A stretch of DNA of 64,000 bases from Dipteris shenzhenensis (lineage: Eukaryota; Polypodiophyta; Polypodiopsida; Gleicheniales), in NCBI GenBank assembly GCA_047967505.1, contig CM106540.1; one strand, written 5' to 3'. This document shows positions 44,791-56,400 of the stretch, piece after piece. The position numbers and the translations under genes were made by a program. Position 1 is the first letter of the stretch; each line of letters opens with the position of its first letter. The notes beneath the pieces were generated by a model. It was not told the origin of the DNA and did not search any database. It was given only the letters and a program-made list of their open reading frames with translations.

Positions 44791-47700
44791 ATTTCTTTTC
44801 CATAAGATAAAATCAAAAACCAAGATGCTTTCTCTACCTAATATTAGAAGAGACTAATAAAATGATTGCAAAATAATCAAAAGAAGGGGCGAGAGAGAGA
44901 GAGAGAGAGATTACACATTGCTAAGGCTTTATCTCTATCTTAAGTGATTCCACAACCATGCTGTTTGAAATTAAAGTGGTTAAACTAAGAACTCAAACTA
45001 CCATCTTAGCTCAGCTATAGGCTATAATTGCTACCTCTCTCAACTCGGCCGGTTCTCTCAACTCGATCGGTTGGGAAGACGTATAAGCCACACCATAACA
45101 CAGAGCAAATGCATGAATCTTTAATTAACACTTGAGGCTCAGCATGCTATCACCCCTCCATCAAAATATACACACAAAATGGATCCCTTAAACAACATTC
45201 ACATCATGAACCGCTAAAAGTCACCCCTAAAGCAACAAGTCAAAATCCAGACTCTAAGGCAGATAGTCAAGAATTTTGCCTTGAGGCCAAGAGAAGCTTA
45301 AGTATCAACGAGAAGACATAGGTGTAGGCAATGCTCTTGCATGTGAAAATAGTTGCTTATCTTATTATCTTGCTGGTCTAGAACCTTGGAACTTTGACAC
45401 TGCATGATATATATCACGTTTTTGCCCCTTTCACCCAAGATATTTCATTTCCATAAAAGAAAACTGAAAACCCAAGATATTTCATTCCAAACGGCCTTCA
45501 AATTAATTTTTCAATGTTTAACGCAACGGTGATTTTCTCCATTGCCCGTCCTCCCTGACGTCTCTAGCTCAAACAATAAATCAGCGCCAGCCTCCCCTGG
45601 ATTTGAATGGAAATCCAGTGTCGACCCTACACCTTCAATCTCTCACCTTCCTTGCGTGGACTCCAAGTTCTCCTCTATCACTCAACGGTGAGCGTGAACT
45701 CAAGATTCTCCTTTGTCGCTCATACTCTCAGATAAGCATTCTCTCCTTCACTGTCGCAGCCTTCTTCCACAATGGGCACATCATGGGTCTCCGCCTCAGC
45801 TCTACACCTCTGTTGTGGTTTCCAGCCCAGCCCTTGCAAGAACGTTCTTGCAGGCTAATGAAAAAGCCTTCGCCAATCGTCCAGAGAGTTCTTGCAGCTG
45901 GAAAAGCCCAGGACATTCACAGCCAAGCTCCACCGCCGAGGAAGGGCAGAAGGGGGAACAACTCGAAGCTAGTAGAGTTACCATAGAGAGCTTGAGGAAG
46001 AGACAAACAAAAATAGAGCTGGAGCCTGGAGAAGTGGAACTGGAGTGAGTAGCATTGATTGTCAGCTTGTAAGGGACCAGGGTAGATTCTATGGCGCAGG
46101 GGGGACTGGCGAGGGTAGAAAAAATATGGTGAAAACCACACAACGTTCCGTTTGGTGGCCGTTAGGAACTAAGTTGAGGCTGGGAGAGTCCTTTGCAGGT
46201 CCATGCTGGAACGTAGGAGGAAAAGACAAGCCTAGGTGGATGGAGAATATCGCGAGGCGAGTTGGGAAGGATAGGGTGTCGTGGATTTCTCTCAGGTCAT
46301 TCTCTTTTGCAAGGCAGGTCGTTGTGCCTCTGAGGCTGCATTGATGAAGCAAGTTCGGGATAACCACGACACATTCTTATGCTGAAAAAGCCTTTAGAGC
46401 TAACGTTCTTGGTCTTAGAAATGCTAGCGTATGAAGGTGCTGTAGTGGATGAAAGTTAGATGTAGTGATTCAAGAAATCTAGGCGTGATCAGAAAAGACT
46501 TAAAAAGTCTCTCTGTTCGTCTGATGACAAAAGACTCAAAGCAGCAACGTAAAGTCTCTCAGCACAGGGCAGAAAAGAGTGCATTCGGCATAACTCTTTT
46601 GTATCTCCACAGCACCCGACCATCACGCATCTACTTTCCTAGTAAACCAGCCAATAAATCGAGGAGAGGATTGAACTCACCTTGAAGGTTTGCGTAGAAC
46701 ATTGGCGTAGCACCTTTTATCCAAAATGCTTCAGCATGCAAGACACGTAGTAAACGATGAAGCTCCCCTACAAGCCAGGAAAAGAGCCATGAAGAAAACA
46801 CTTATGTCAAAGGGAACCAAATAATACATTCACGAAGTAAAGGCAAGCACCTGGACACAAAGATGTGAGGATGGTCGTGCACTTCGACAACTTCTTTGAG
46901 CATGTGAAAGGTTGAATACTATCCTAAGTCGAATGAGGGGGAGGCAGTAGCATGCAACAAGCATAGGCTGCACAGATGAGGCACCATTAGCTCGCTGCTG
47001 AAAGAGGGAAGAGCCATGAATGCCCAAGGTGACTAAACATTATAGCATGGCAGAGTCCTGCCATCCGCCGTCAACCTTATTGAATGTGAACTTTGCATAA
47101 AATTCCTAATTCCTACTATGACAAGGATTCTCGTCTGGAATCACTTGCATCCTATTCCTAATTGTGTTTACAAAATTCCTCGAGGATCAAGAGGTCCCTA
47201 GGGTGATTGAATGGTTTGGGTGGAAGAGCAAGGTGAGACAAGTTCAATTAGTCGAAGCGAGAAGCCCAATTAAACTAGGCGTATGTACCTAATTATTAAT
47301 CTCCCATGCTCTCTCCTCCATTCCTCCGCCTCGCATCTCATCCCACTCAATGCCAGTGCTGAGACATCCCCTCTCTTGCTTTGCTCTCCCTACTCCTCTC
47401 ACTTCTCTCTGCTTTGCTCTCCTTGATCTCTCCCTTCCCTTCTATATAGTTGCTTGGGGCGAGTTTCCTAACCCACGAAGCTTCTGGAAACACACATAAT
47501 TTTTTTCATAACCTATGCTCGCGCCAATTAATAACGTCATCGGGGGTACCTACTAAGTTGCACTATTCATCCCTAGGATTAACTAGTGCTAAGATAAGAA
47601 TAACCAATCTAGTCATGGTGCAATCCAATTTCCAAAGAATGAGTACTAACTAGAATGATTACATCCCCTAGGAGGATACGAAGGCTCCTAAGGCTAAAGA

Positions 47701-49055
47701 TAGCTTGGGTCTAGTGTAGGTTGGTTTATATAGTACACCTCCCTTCTCAAAATGGTTTCCTTAGCTATTTGAATGTGATACTCCATGGGTATAAATCATT
47801 AAATGATTCAAAGGCAAAAGCAAGAGGTCACACGTCAGGGCCTAGTGACACCTTTTTGTGTCTGATAAAATTTTAATTTTTTGTTGTTGATGTAGTTGGT
47901 TCAGTCTTGATCATGGTTTTGGTGGATGCATGGCAAACGGAAAAGTCCTTCTTGACATGGAAGGTAGGAGTGGCTTGTGCACAGTGTGTAGTGATGCCAA
48001 TCTAGGTGGAAATGCATAGTGGAGTAGGGCCATGTTCACCAACCTCATTGTTTCCTGAGCTGAGTCATCTTGCAGGAAGAAAAAAAGCAAGTCAGGAAAG
48101 GTGGGGAAGAAACCTGAACAAAGCAAACATGGAAGAACAAGCACAAGAGAATAAAAATGAGAACGAAATGCCTCTTAAATCGAATGAAATCACATCAAAA
48201 ATTGGAGACAAGTTTGGGTAAATGTGTATGCGGAAGTGCCTTCGGGAGGTGACTCTTGGGATCTCACAAAGTTCTACTTACGAGCTTTAGCTGCTGGACA
48301 GTTGCTCGACTCTGGGCCTTTCTTTGTCTACGAGGCCCAACCATGTCCTTGCACATGTAGACATCTCCAAAGTCATCATAGTGTGAGCTTGATATCATCC
48401 CTGATCCATGCTTGGGATATCCAAATATCCTAGGAGGGGGGTTTCTGAAAAGAGATGAAGGACAAGCACGAAGGAGTAGGGGAGGGAGGGGAGGAGATCA
48501 AGGGGGAGGAGATCTGCCATGAAAGCTTGCAAGAAGATGTAAAGGACCGTGGAAGAAGGGGGAAACTTGAGATCCATGAACAAGTTCAAACAAAAATTTC
48601 ATTTTCCCCCAAAATGTTTTTCTCCACATCTACAAAATCTCAAAAGTTGAGTAGGATGACATGTTGCCGAGAGTTTGTAGGCATTCGGTCAAGCCAAAAG
48701 CCATAATATATGCACACCAATCTATGCTATTGCTAGTCGAGATGCTCACATGTGACACAAAATTGGCCTCATCTCACTTGGATAGCAAAGCTGTGAAAAG
48801 CAATAATCTACTACTCAAAATACTTGACACAACTATCTCAAAAGAACCACCATGACTAGACCTATAAAATGTCACCAATTGAGCCTCTAAAGATATGGTC
48901 ACATTTACATCCATAACTCGGATCAAACAATAGTAAAAAGAAATGTTTCTAGCTCAATAGGGAAGAGGCAATAGGGGGGGGGGGCACGAGGGAAGAGGGT
49001 GATGGGGATAAGGTAGGGGAATAAGAGGGAGGAGTGGGGGGATTATACAAACAAG
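44791..49055. other. no recognised gene
   Basis: About 4.3 kb without a recognisable gene. Open frames at 45603-45986, 45713-46048, 46045-46344 and 46449-46685 carry no motif I know. Short (GA)n occurs near 44890. Confidence 0.45.
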
Positions 49056-49059
49056 CCCC

Positions 49060-49660
49060 CTGAGCGAATCAATATTCCACATGGAATATTTGGATTTTCA
49101 AAAGGGATATCTAAAGTTATTTGAAATCTTGTTGAACATGACATTTAAACTCCCATATATGAGTTTGGTACTCCCATATAAGAGTGGACCAATATCCCAT
49201 ATGGAATGTTTGAAGTCCTAAACATCATATTTAAAGTCCCACATACAAGTTTAGAAGTCCACTTTGGGAGCAAATCAATATCCCACACGGAATATTCGAA
49301 TTTCCAAATGGGATATTTAAAGTCCCGTATAGGACTTTGGAGGTTCCTTATGGAATTTGAAGTCCCACATAGGAGATTTTGGGTCCCTTATGAGATTTCA
49401 AGTCCCACATAGGAATTTCAAAGTCTCTTATGAGATTTGATCCATGTCCTACAAGGGATTTAACATTACATATAGGAGCTCAGGGTCCCTCATGTGATTT
49501 GAATTCCCGCATAGGAGTTTTTGGGTCCCTTATGAGATTTTATCCGTGTCCCACAAGGGATTTGAAGTCCCATAGAGGAGTTTATAGGTCCCTTACATGA
49601 TTAGGTCATTTCCCATGAGGGATTTGTAAATTCCCTTGTGGAAGGTAGAAGGTTTTCAGG
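49060..49660 (+). repeat. degenerate repeats of AGTCCCATATAGGAGTTT...GGTCCCTTATGAGATTT
   Basis: Units of about 30-40 bp alternate between AARTCCCAYATAGGAGTTTK and GGTCCCTTATGAGATTTGA. The earlier part has CAATATCCCATATGGAATATT words with internal dyad symmetry. The array is too diverged to count units exactly. Confidence 0.75.
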
Positions 49661-49823
49661 TTTTCTTTGACTTGATAAGAAATAACGTTTTTAAAGAATT
49701 AATTTGGGATTTATGGATTTAAATACGATTTAAAAGAATTTTTTGAAAAAAAAACTTTAAAAGAAAACCCGGCCTACAAATAATAGATTCAATGAAATGA
49801 CCTACGCATGATATCAATGTAGA

Positions 49824-51350
49824 TTGTTGTTGTTGACACGTGTCTTGCTTCAACTAGAAATTGATAAGGATGGATTGATGCTGCCTCAACGATGCTTCTC
49901 TCTTATTCATGGCCTATTGGTCTTACCGGAAGGATGTATGAACATAGTAAGGAATCCCTTTGATTGTGCACATTGGCACAAGGCATGCATTCTGGTAATA
50001 TCATCTCTAGAATCTGTAAGGGAGTGCCGATCAACAAGTCTTGACAAACTACCATCTTGTCCTTGTAAGAGCTTGGCAAATGAGAAAGGAATTTTGATAA
50101 GAGATAAAAAATCTAAGACTCGCACGTTGAATGATGAGGAAGGAAGGATTGTAATGCAATGTTATCAAGAAAGTGGCAGATGTATGGAGAGTGATGAAAT
50201 GCATTTTCCCAGACCTGTAGAACCCTATACTAAAATATTTTACAAAGGAGAGAAGTATAGCATGGGGGAATATGTCATTTGTAGATGTACGCAAATGATG
50301 CTGTGGAAAGGCAGAATAAAAACAATTTTTGCACGTGAGTTTAAGTTGTGAGATGTTTGTTTTTTTCCATGCAAGTTTCTTTGAGCAAAATGGAGACAAT
50401 GTGCATGTAGATGCAATCATAGGAATGAGTGTTATAGAAGGGTCAAATGTCTTTAGTGGTATTAAACATATTGGTACAATCACGCATAAGTTCTGCTTAT
50501 TGCGCAACAAAGGAGAAGGTGGGTTTATAGCTTATGAGTTAAAAGATCACAATATCCATAGTTGATTACTGCAGCCAGGATTTCCAGGTTGTGCCCCTCC
50601 ATGGTTGGAGGTTGGAGATCTTCTCTTGGCAAGGAGGAGCACAAATCAATTCCAAGAAGCTTGTGTTTGCAAAGTTCATGTGGAAAGTAAAAAGGTTCAG
50701 CTTCCATGGCTATGCTGTCGTACAAGGGCTTTGAATTTATGGACAGTTGAAAGTGAAAGTGATGAATGGCTGCATTGGAATTGGTGCTTGACTTTATTAC
50801 ATAATTTTAGAGTTGTAGAGACAATTACTATGCAGAATCATAATGAGGATAATGTCATTCCAACAAAATGGCAACAAGTGAACAATGAAGTGGTAGGTGA
50901 AACTGTATTTATTTTGCAGTATTGTGGATTTTCAGAATTTGTTACTAACTTCTGAATTTCTTTTGTGTAGACACAAGATCATCAACCTTTTTGAATTTTT
51001 TTCTTTGGGAACTACAAAGAGTAGAATTATAGAGGAATTGCAGGTATATGGCCTTTTTATTGAATCCCAAGAAGGGTGTGTCTTATTTTGGAATTTCTAT
51101 TGTTGTAGAGGTCTTATCATTCCCTTGCTCACTCAAACCTGCATGTGTTTGGAGAACATGGCTATGAGGTGCTTTGTTATTTGTTGTACGATCATGCCTT
51201 TGACATTATTCGCAGGTGCTTGTCAAGGATGTTGTGATATTTATTTGATGCTGCATGCCTATCTTTTACTACCTCTTGAGCCGAATGACATTGGTGGAAA
51301 AGATTGGGCAAATGACTCAAATCCAGCAGTACAACGGATGTGATTCATTA
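49824..51350 (+). other. cluster of plus-strand open frames, function unknown
   Basis: Four plus-strand frames follow each other: 49824-50351 (175 codons), 50329-50565, 50605-50955 and 50897-51343. The first contains YTKIFYKGEKYSMGEYVICR...WKGRIKTIF, a pattern that loosely recalls the entry of BAH-type modules, and a GTGAGT donor-like site follows at 50334. I could not join the frames with convincing splice sites. It may be a decayed gene or element. Confidence 0.3.
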
Positions 51351-51789
51351 CTTCATAGGTAAGTTGTCCGATGTTTTCTTGATCATATACTCCAAAGGTT
51401 GTGCCCTCCATGTCTTCAGGAAAGTGAGAAAGCGATCGTATTGTTCGAACAGATTTTTTCTCCACGCAGAGGTAAAGTAGGCTAATAAGGAAATAACAAA
51501 TTGTTTCTAGATGGAGTCTTTCATGGATGTACTTCATTAATGCCATACAGCTAATGTTTGAATTTCAAGGTATCCGAAACTACAAGAAATTGAACAAAAT
51601 GCTTCTGACAATGTAAACAAAGTTTTGACATGGCAAGTGACATGGGGCATAAGGAATGCTTCAACACCTATTTCATTAATTTTGGACTTTTTGTGTTGTT
51701 TTTGGACGAAGCCCAAAAATCCTTCCCAAATGAAAACTTTACTTTATGAAAATATCCTTTCCAAATCAAAATTTTACTTTCTAAAAAGT
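51351..51789. other. no recognised gene
   Basis: Repeated words (CCTTCCCAAATSAAAA, TTTACTTTMTGAAAA) precede the 180-bp duplication. Nothing coding is recognised. Confidence 0.45.
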
Positions 51790-52150
51790 TTCTTCCCAAA
51801 TCAAAAGTTCACTTTGTGGCACTGTCATATTCACATAAAAATATTGTTTTTTCAATCTATACTTTTGCACCAACATGCAAGAATTTGAAATAATCCTATA
51901 TTAGAAATTCTAGCTATATCTAAGTTATTTGTTAATTTAATTATTTTTAATATTTTTCCTTGACGTTTTTCCTTCCCAAATCAAAAGTTCACTTTGTGGC
52001 TCTATCATATTCACATACAAATATTGTTTTTTCAATCTATACTTTTACACCAACATGCAAGAATTTGAAATAATCCTATATTAGAAATTCTAGCTATATC
52101 TAAGTTATTTGTTAATTTAATTATTTTAAATATTTTTCCTTGACGTTTTT
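51790..52150 (+). repeat. two tandem 180-bp units, AT-rich
   Basis: CTTCCCAAATCAAAAGTTCA begins at 51792 and again at 51972. The units are nearly identical to their ends at GACGTTTTT. Confidence 0.93.
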
Positions 52151-52449
52151 CATTGACATGATAAATTTATAAATCCATGAAAGGAGACTTAAATATTTCA
52201 TGAAAATAACATTGTCACTCGGCAATATGCACAAAATTTAACAAAACTTTTAATAAATAGAAAGAAGACATGATGCCATAAGACCAAAGAGGGATAATAG
52301 CAATTGTAGCTAAATTATGTATATGATTACATTGAGAGACGTTGCTCTTAGCTACAGTCTTTATATCCAAAATGATATAGATTGAACATATGTTTACAAT
52401 TTAAATTGTTGCTCTTAAAGAGCCTCAATTCGTGCCATCTGCATAATTT
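52151..52449. other. no recognised gene
   Basis: AT-rich sequence with nothing recognised. Confidence 0.5.
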
Positions 52450-52636
52450 GACACCCCATTGTCTTATTGCTCAATGTCACGACAGTCCCTTGCCAGTTGC
52501 CATCTGCATAATTTGACCTAGGCTTGTCTTGCCAAGCCTTGCCCCTTGGGTGCATTGACTCCCCATTGTCTTATTGCTCAATGCGATAGTCCCTTGCCAG
52601 GTGCCATCTGCATTAACTCCCTGTTGTCTTGCCAAG
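52450..52636 (+). repeat. fragmentary copies of the GCCATCTGCATTAACTCCC unit
   Basis: GTGCCATCTGCATAATTTGA, CCTTGCCAGKTGCCATCTGC and CTTGCCAAGCCTTGMCCCTT recur here in shuffled order, the same words that build the 396-bp units to the right. Confidence 0.8.
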
Positions 52637-53032
52637 CCTTGACCCTTGGGTGACATCCAGTGCAAAATACAGGTGCCATCTGCATTAACTCCCACAAGTT
52701 ATCTTGCCAAGCCTTGCCCCTTGGGTGCATTGACTCCCCATTGTCTTATTGCTCAATGTGATAGTCCCTTGCCAGGTGCCATCTGCATTAACTCCCTATT
52801 GTCTTGGCAAGCCTTGACCCTTGGGTGACATCCAGTGCATATTTTGACTCTTATTTGACATACGAGGTGATGACTCTGATTATAATTGTCTTGGATTGGC
52901 TCCTTGCCTAGTACCCAAATAAAATCCTTCTGAATCAATGGACTTCAATACAAAGCTTTAATCATGGACATTCTTCATTTGCGCTATCTCCTTCTACTTC
53001 CTCCATGGCGAGCATCCTTAAAAATTCGTGTA
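52637..53032 (+). repeat. 396-bp tandem unit 1, carrying a copy of the DUF7869-like gene's 3' end
   Basis: TGACCCTTGGGTGACATCCA starts the unit and recurs at 53033. Its last ~70 bp (about 52963-53032) duplicate the sequence that, in unit 2, encodes the final residues of the protein at 53357-56827 (HEFLRMLAMEEVEGDSANEE) on the minus strand. Confidence 0.9.
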
Positions 53033-53428
53033 TGACCCTTGGGTGACATCCAATGCAAAATACAGGTGCCATCTGCATTAACTCCCACAAGTTATCTTGC
53101 CTACCCTTGCCCCTTGGGTGCATTGACTCCCCATTGTCTTATTGCTCAATGTGATAGTCCCTTGCCAGGTGCCATCTGCATTAACTCCCTATTGTGTCTT
53201 GGCAAGCCTTGACCCTTGGGTGACATCCAGTGCATATTTTGACTCTTATTTGACATACGAGGTGATGACTCTGATTATAATTGTCTTGGATTGGCTCCTT
53301 GCCTAGTACCCAAATAAAATCCTTCTGAATCAATGGACTTCAATACAAAGCTTTAATCATGGACATTCTTCATTTGCGCTATCTCCTTCTACTTCCTCCA
53401 TGGCGAGCATCCTTAAAAATTCGTGTAT
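53033..53428 (+). repeat. 396-bp tandem unit 2, overlapping the CDS 3' end
   Basis: Near-identical to 52637-53032. It includes the stop codon and last 20-odd codons of the minus-strand CDS ending at 53357, so the duplication breakpoint lies inside the gene. Confidence 0.9.
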
Positions 53429-56400
53429 ATGCAAAATAGTTTGTTGTGGTATTTTTATTTTTCCTTCTACCTCATATCCCATGTGCTTCTTTGATTTCTT
53501 TGCCCTTGAATGCCAAGACACTATGATTGTCTCTGTCGAAACTTGAGAGACTGCTTCATCATTTGGGACCCACTCCTTCATTATACAATTAGTATATAAT
53601 GTGTTGTTATCCATATTCTCCTTCCTGCCCTTTGGCTCATACCATACCGCTGTAAATGTTGTAGCTCTCCCTTGGTCATCTCTTTGCACATCAACTACTT
53701 TTGCAACCCAAAACTTCACATTCTCATATTCATCATCCGATGGCCGAACCACAACAAAACAATCAACCTCTATATCTACTTGTGGCATAAACTCTCTCTT
53801 CTTCGGTCCACAATATGGACGTGGGAGTAATGATACAAAATCATTTTCAAAGACTGGAGCTGGGCGCAAATCGTTATGAACATTTGGCCAAAACATATTG
53901 CATTCTTCCTTGACATCCTTTGAGCCTCGCATTCTCTCAAGGTCCTTTATTAAATTTTGTGTCTTGTTAATTACAGTGGTAGTGTGTTCTCTCCAAGCAG
54001 GCTTCGAATCAGGATATCTCTGGAGCATTTCCTCTTTGTATGTAATAAATGCTTTTAATCCATCTATTTCACAATTAGACCTCTCATTAAATTCTTGTAT
54101 AGGAGCCCATGTTGGATACCTTTCCTTGCTGGGAATTGAAGTTAAGAGACTGTAAGGTTCTTCAGGTTCCCATTTTGTATCATGAGAATACTGTTGCCAT
54201 TGCATTACGGGTTTTTCATCTTTTAAAAAAAAACGAAAGTAGTGTGGATTGGTATGACCTGTCAATGCATCACCACCTGTTTGTATGAAAGGTAGAATGA
54301 AGCTCTTCCAATCATACATTCTTTCGAGCCTCTCACATACTGTACTTTCCTTACGACCACCAACTTGCCTACCACATCTTCTTACCAAGTCATCTATTGT
54401 CTCCACATCCTTGCATTTAAGCTCCCTTGAGACTGTGCTAAAAACTTGATCGATATCCTCATGTGTATGCCCAACATACAAAAATCCACATTCGACCTCA
54501 TTGAAGATTCGATGAGCAACTAGCATGGAGCAGAAGGCAAACATAAGTACATTCTTATTTTCTCGCCAGCAATTATCAGCTTGTATTCTCAAAGTCGGTG
54601 GCAGGCGACCTTTTTCTGCATGTACATTGCGAATTGCCTTCATAATAGATGTTACAACCTGATTGCTATCATGTAGATGCAAGGAATCAATCCATATATC
54701 TGCAAAGAACTTAATTCCATGCACTAACACTCCACATAGATGTGTCTTTAGAAAGTGCTTTCCTTGTAATTTAGGTGGAGTGGCAACAAAACGAGGCAAT
54801 GTTGTTGTATTCTGATCCATGCCATCTACAATAAGACACATGTAGTCATCAGGATGCGAAATAGCTTGCTCCTTCCAAAATGCATATTTTTGTCTGGAAT
54901 GTCGAATAAGGTCATGATGAGATTTTCGGTTTTTTTTGTATAATTCCCTTTGATTTGGACATGTTGCACTCTCAATCGCTCGCTTTAAATCATCACAGAC
55001 ATTGCACTTTGACATTTTTTGCCTCCTTGGGATTTTAACATATCCAAAGTTCTTCTTCCAAAGAGTATACAAAGTATGAGAAGAAGCTACAGCATCCCCT
55101 CTTTGCCTTTGCTTTTCTGCAATAGAGTCAAATACTTCGAGCTTTGTCAAGCCCATTGGAAGGTGCATTTCAGTGATCGCGTCACCGTTAGGGAGTTTGG
55201 TAGATATATGGGGTTGAGGCAAAGCATTTTCATGTATGAAGTCTTGTAAAATTGCTGCTGCCCTGACAGTTGAGATTCTTGATTTGGGCCTTCCTCTATT
55301 ACCGTGAATGCTAAATTTGTTGCCGCCCTTTGCCTTGGTGACTAAGTCCCAATATGTACCATGGGATAATCCAGTAATATTGCGATATGCCTTATTGCAA
55401 ATCCTTTTTCCATTTACGAGAGGTTTTACCTTTTGTCTTGAACTTAGCCTTTTATTGCCATTCTGAAGAAAGCAAGAGAGACTTGTGAGAAGGTATTCAT
55501 TTCTTTCGCTTCCCCTTCTTTGCCACACGTGTCCTCTACATTCCCTGATGTCTGCAAGATCAATGAAGCGCATACATCTTCGCTTGCAACATAGATATCC
55601 CAATGCATTTAACATGTTCTCCTCCTTCATTACTCTCTTCCTCTTTGGTTGCTTTTGTGGATCTGCCTGGATTCTCTTTCTCTTCATGCATATGTATGAC
55701 CGTTTTCGTTCCTCGTACACATTGTTATCTGTATTTATGCACTTCTTCTCCTCACATTTGTTTGTAACCAAGCATCCATGATTGGTCGTTGCATCCTTGT
55801 TCATATCACAATCAAAGTTAAATACTGAATAATCCTCTGTTGATCTCATCCTCATTTTTAACATACTCTTAGGACCATTCAATGAATTCAATATTCTACG
55901 AGAGTATTGAGAACCTTGAAACTCTTCCACTCCTGAGAGAACATCACTCATTGGGACATCTTGCATGGATTTCACAAATCCACAACCTTGATTGACACCA
56001 GGTTTGTTAATATGCATGAACTCATCCACACTTGACAAGACATCGCTATTGAAACCTTTGCCCTTCTCACTGTGCAAGAATTCATCCACCCCAGATAAGG
56101 CTTCGCTTCTAAAATCATTTTGTTTCTTGGAACCAATGAACTCATCCACTCCAGATAAGATGTCACTTCTATAATTGAGTATATTGAAATCATCCACATT
56201 TGAAGTGATAGAGCCTGGCACATGGGCACGCTTTTTAGGTGCTTTGATATTGTAGTATGCGTTGTCTTTATCATTGAAAACCACGTGCCTCTTTCTCATG
56301 TTTAAAAATTGCATGCTCCATCTCATATTCTTGCCTACCTCATAGTAGGGATCACATAAGGATGTTATGTTATCAACCATACCATCATCAGTGACTTTTA

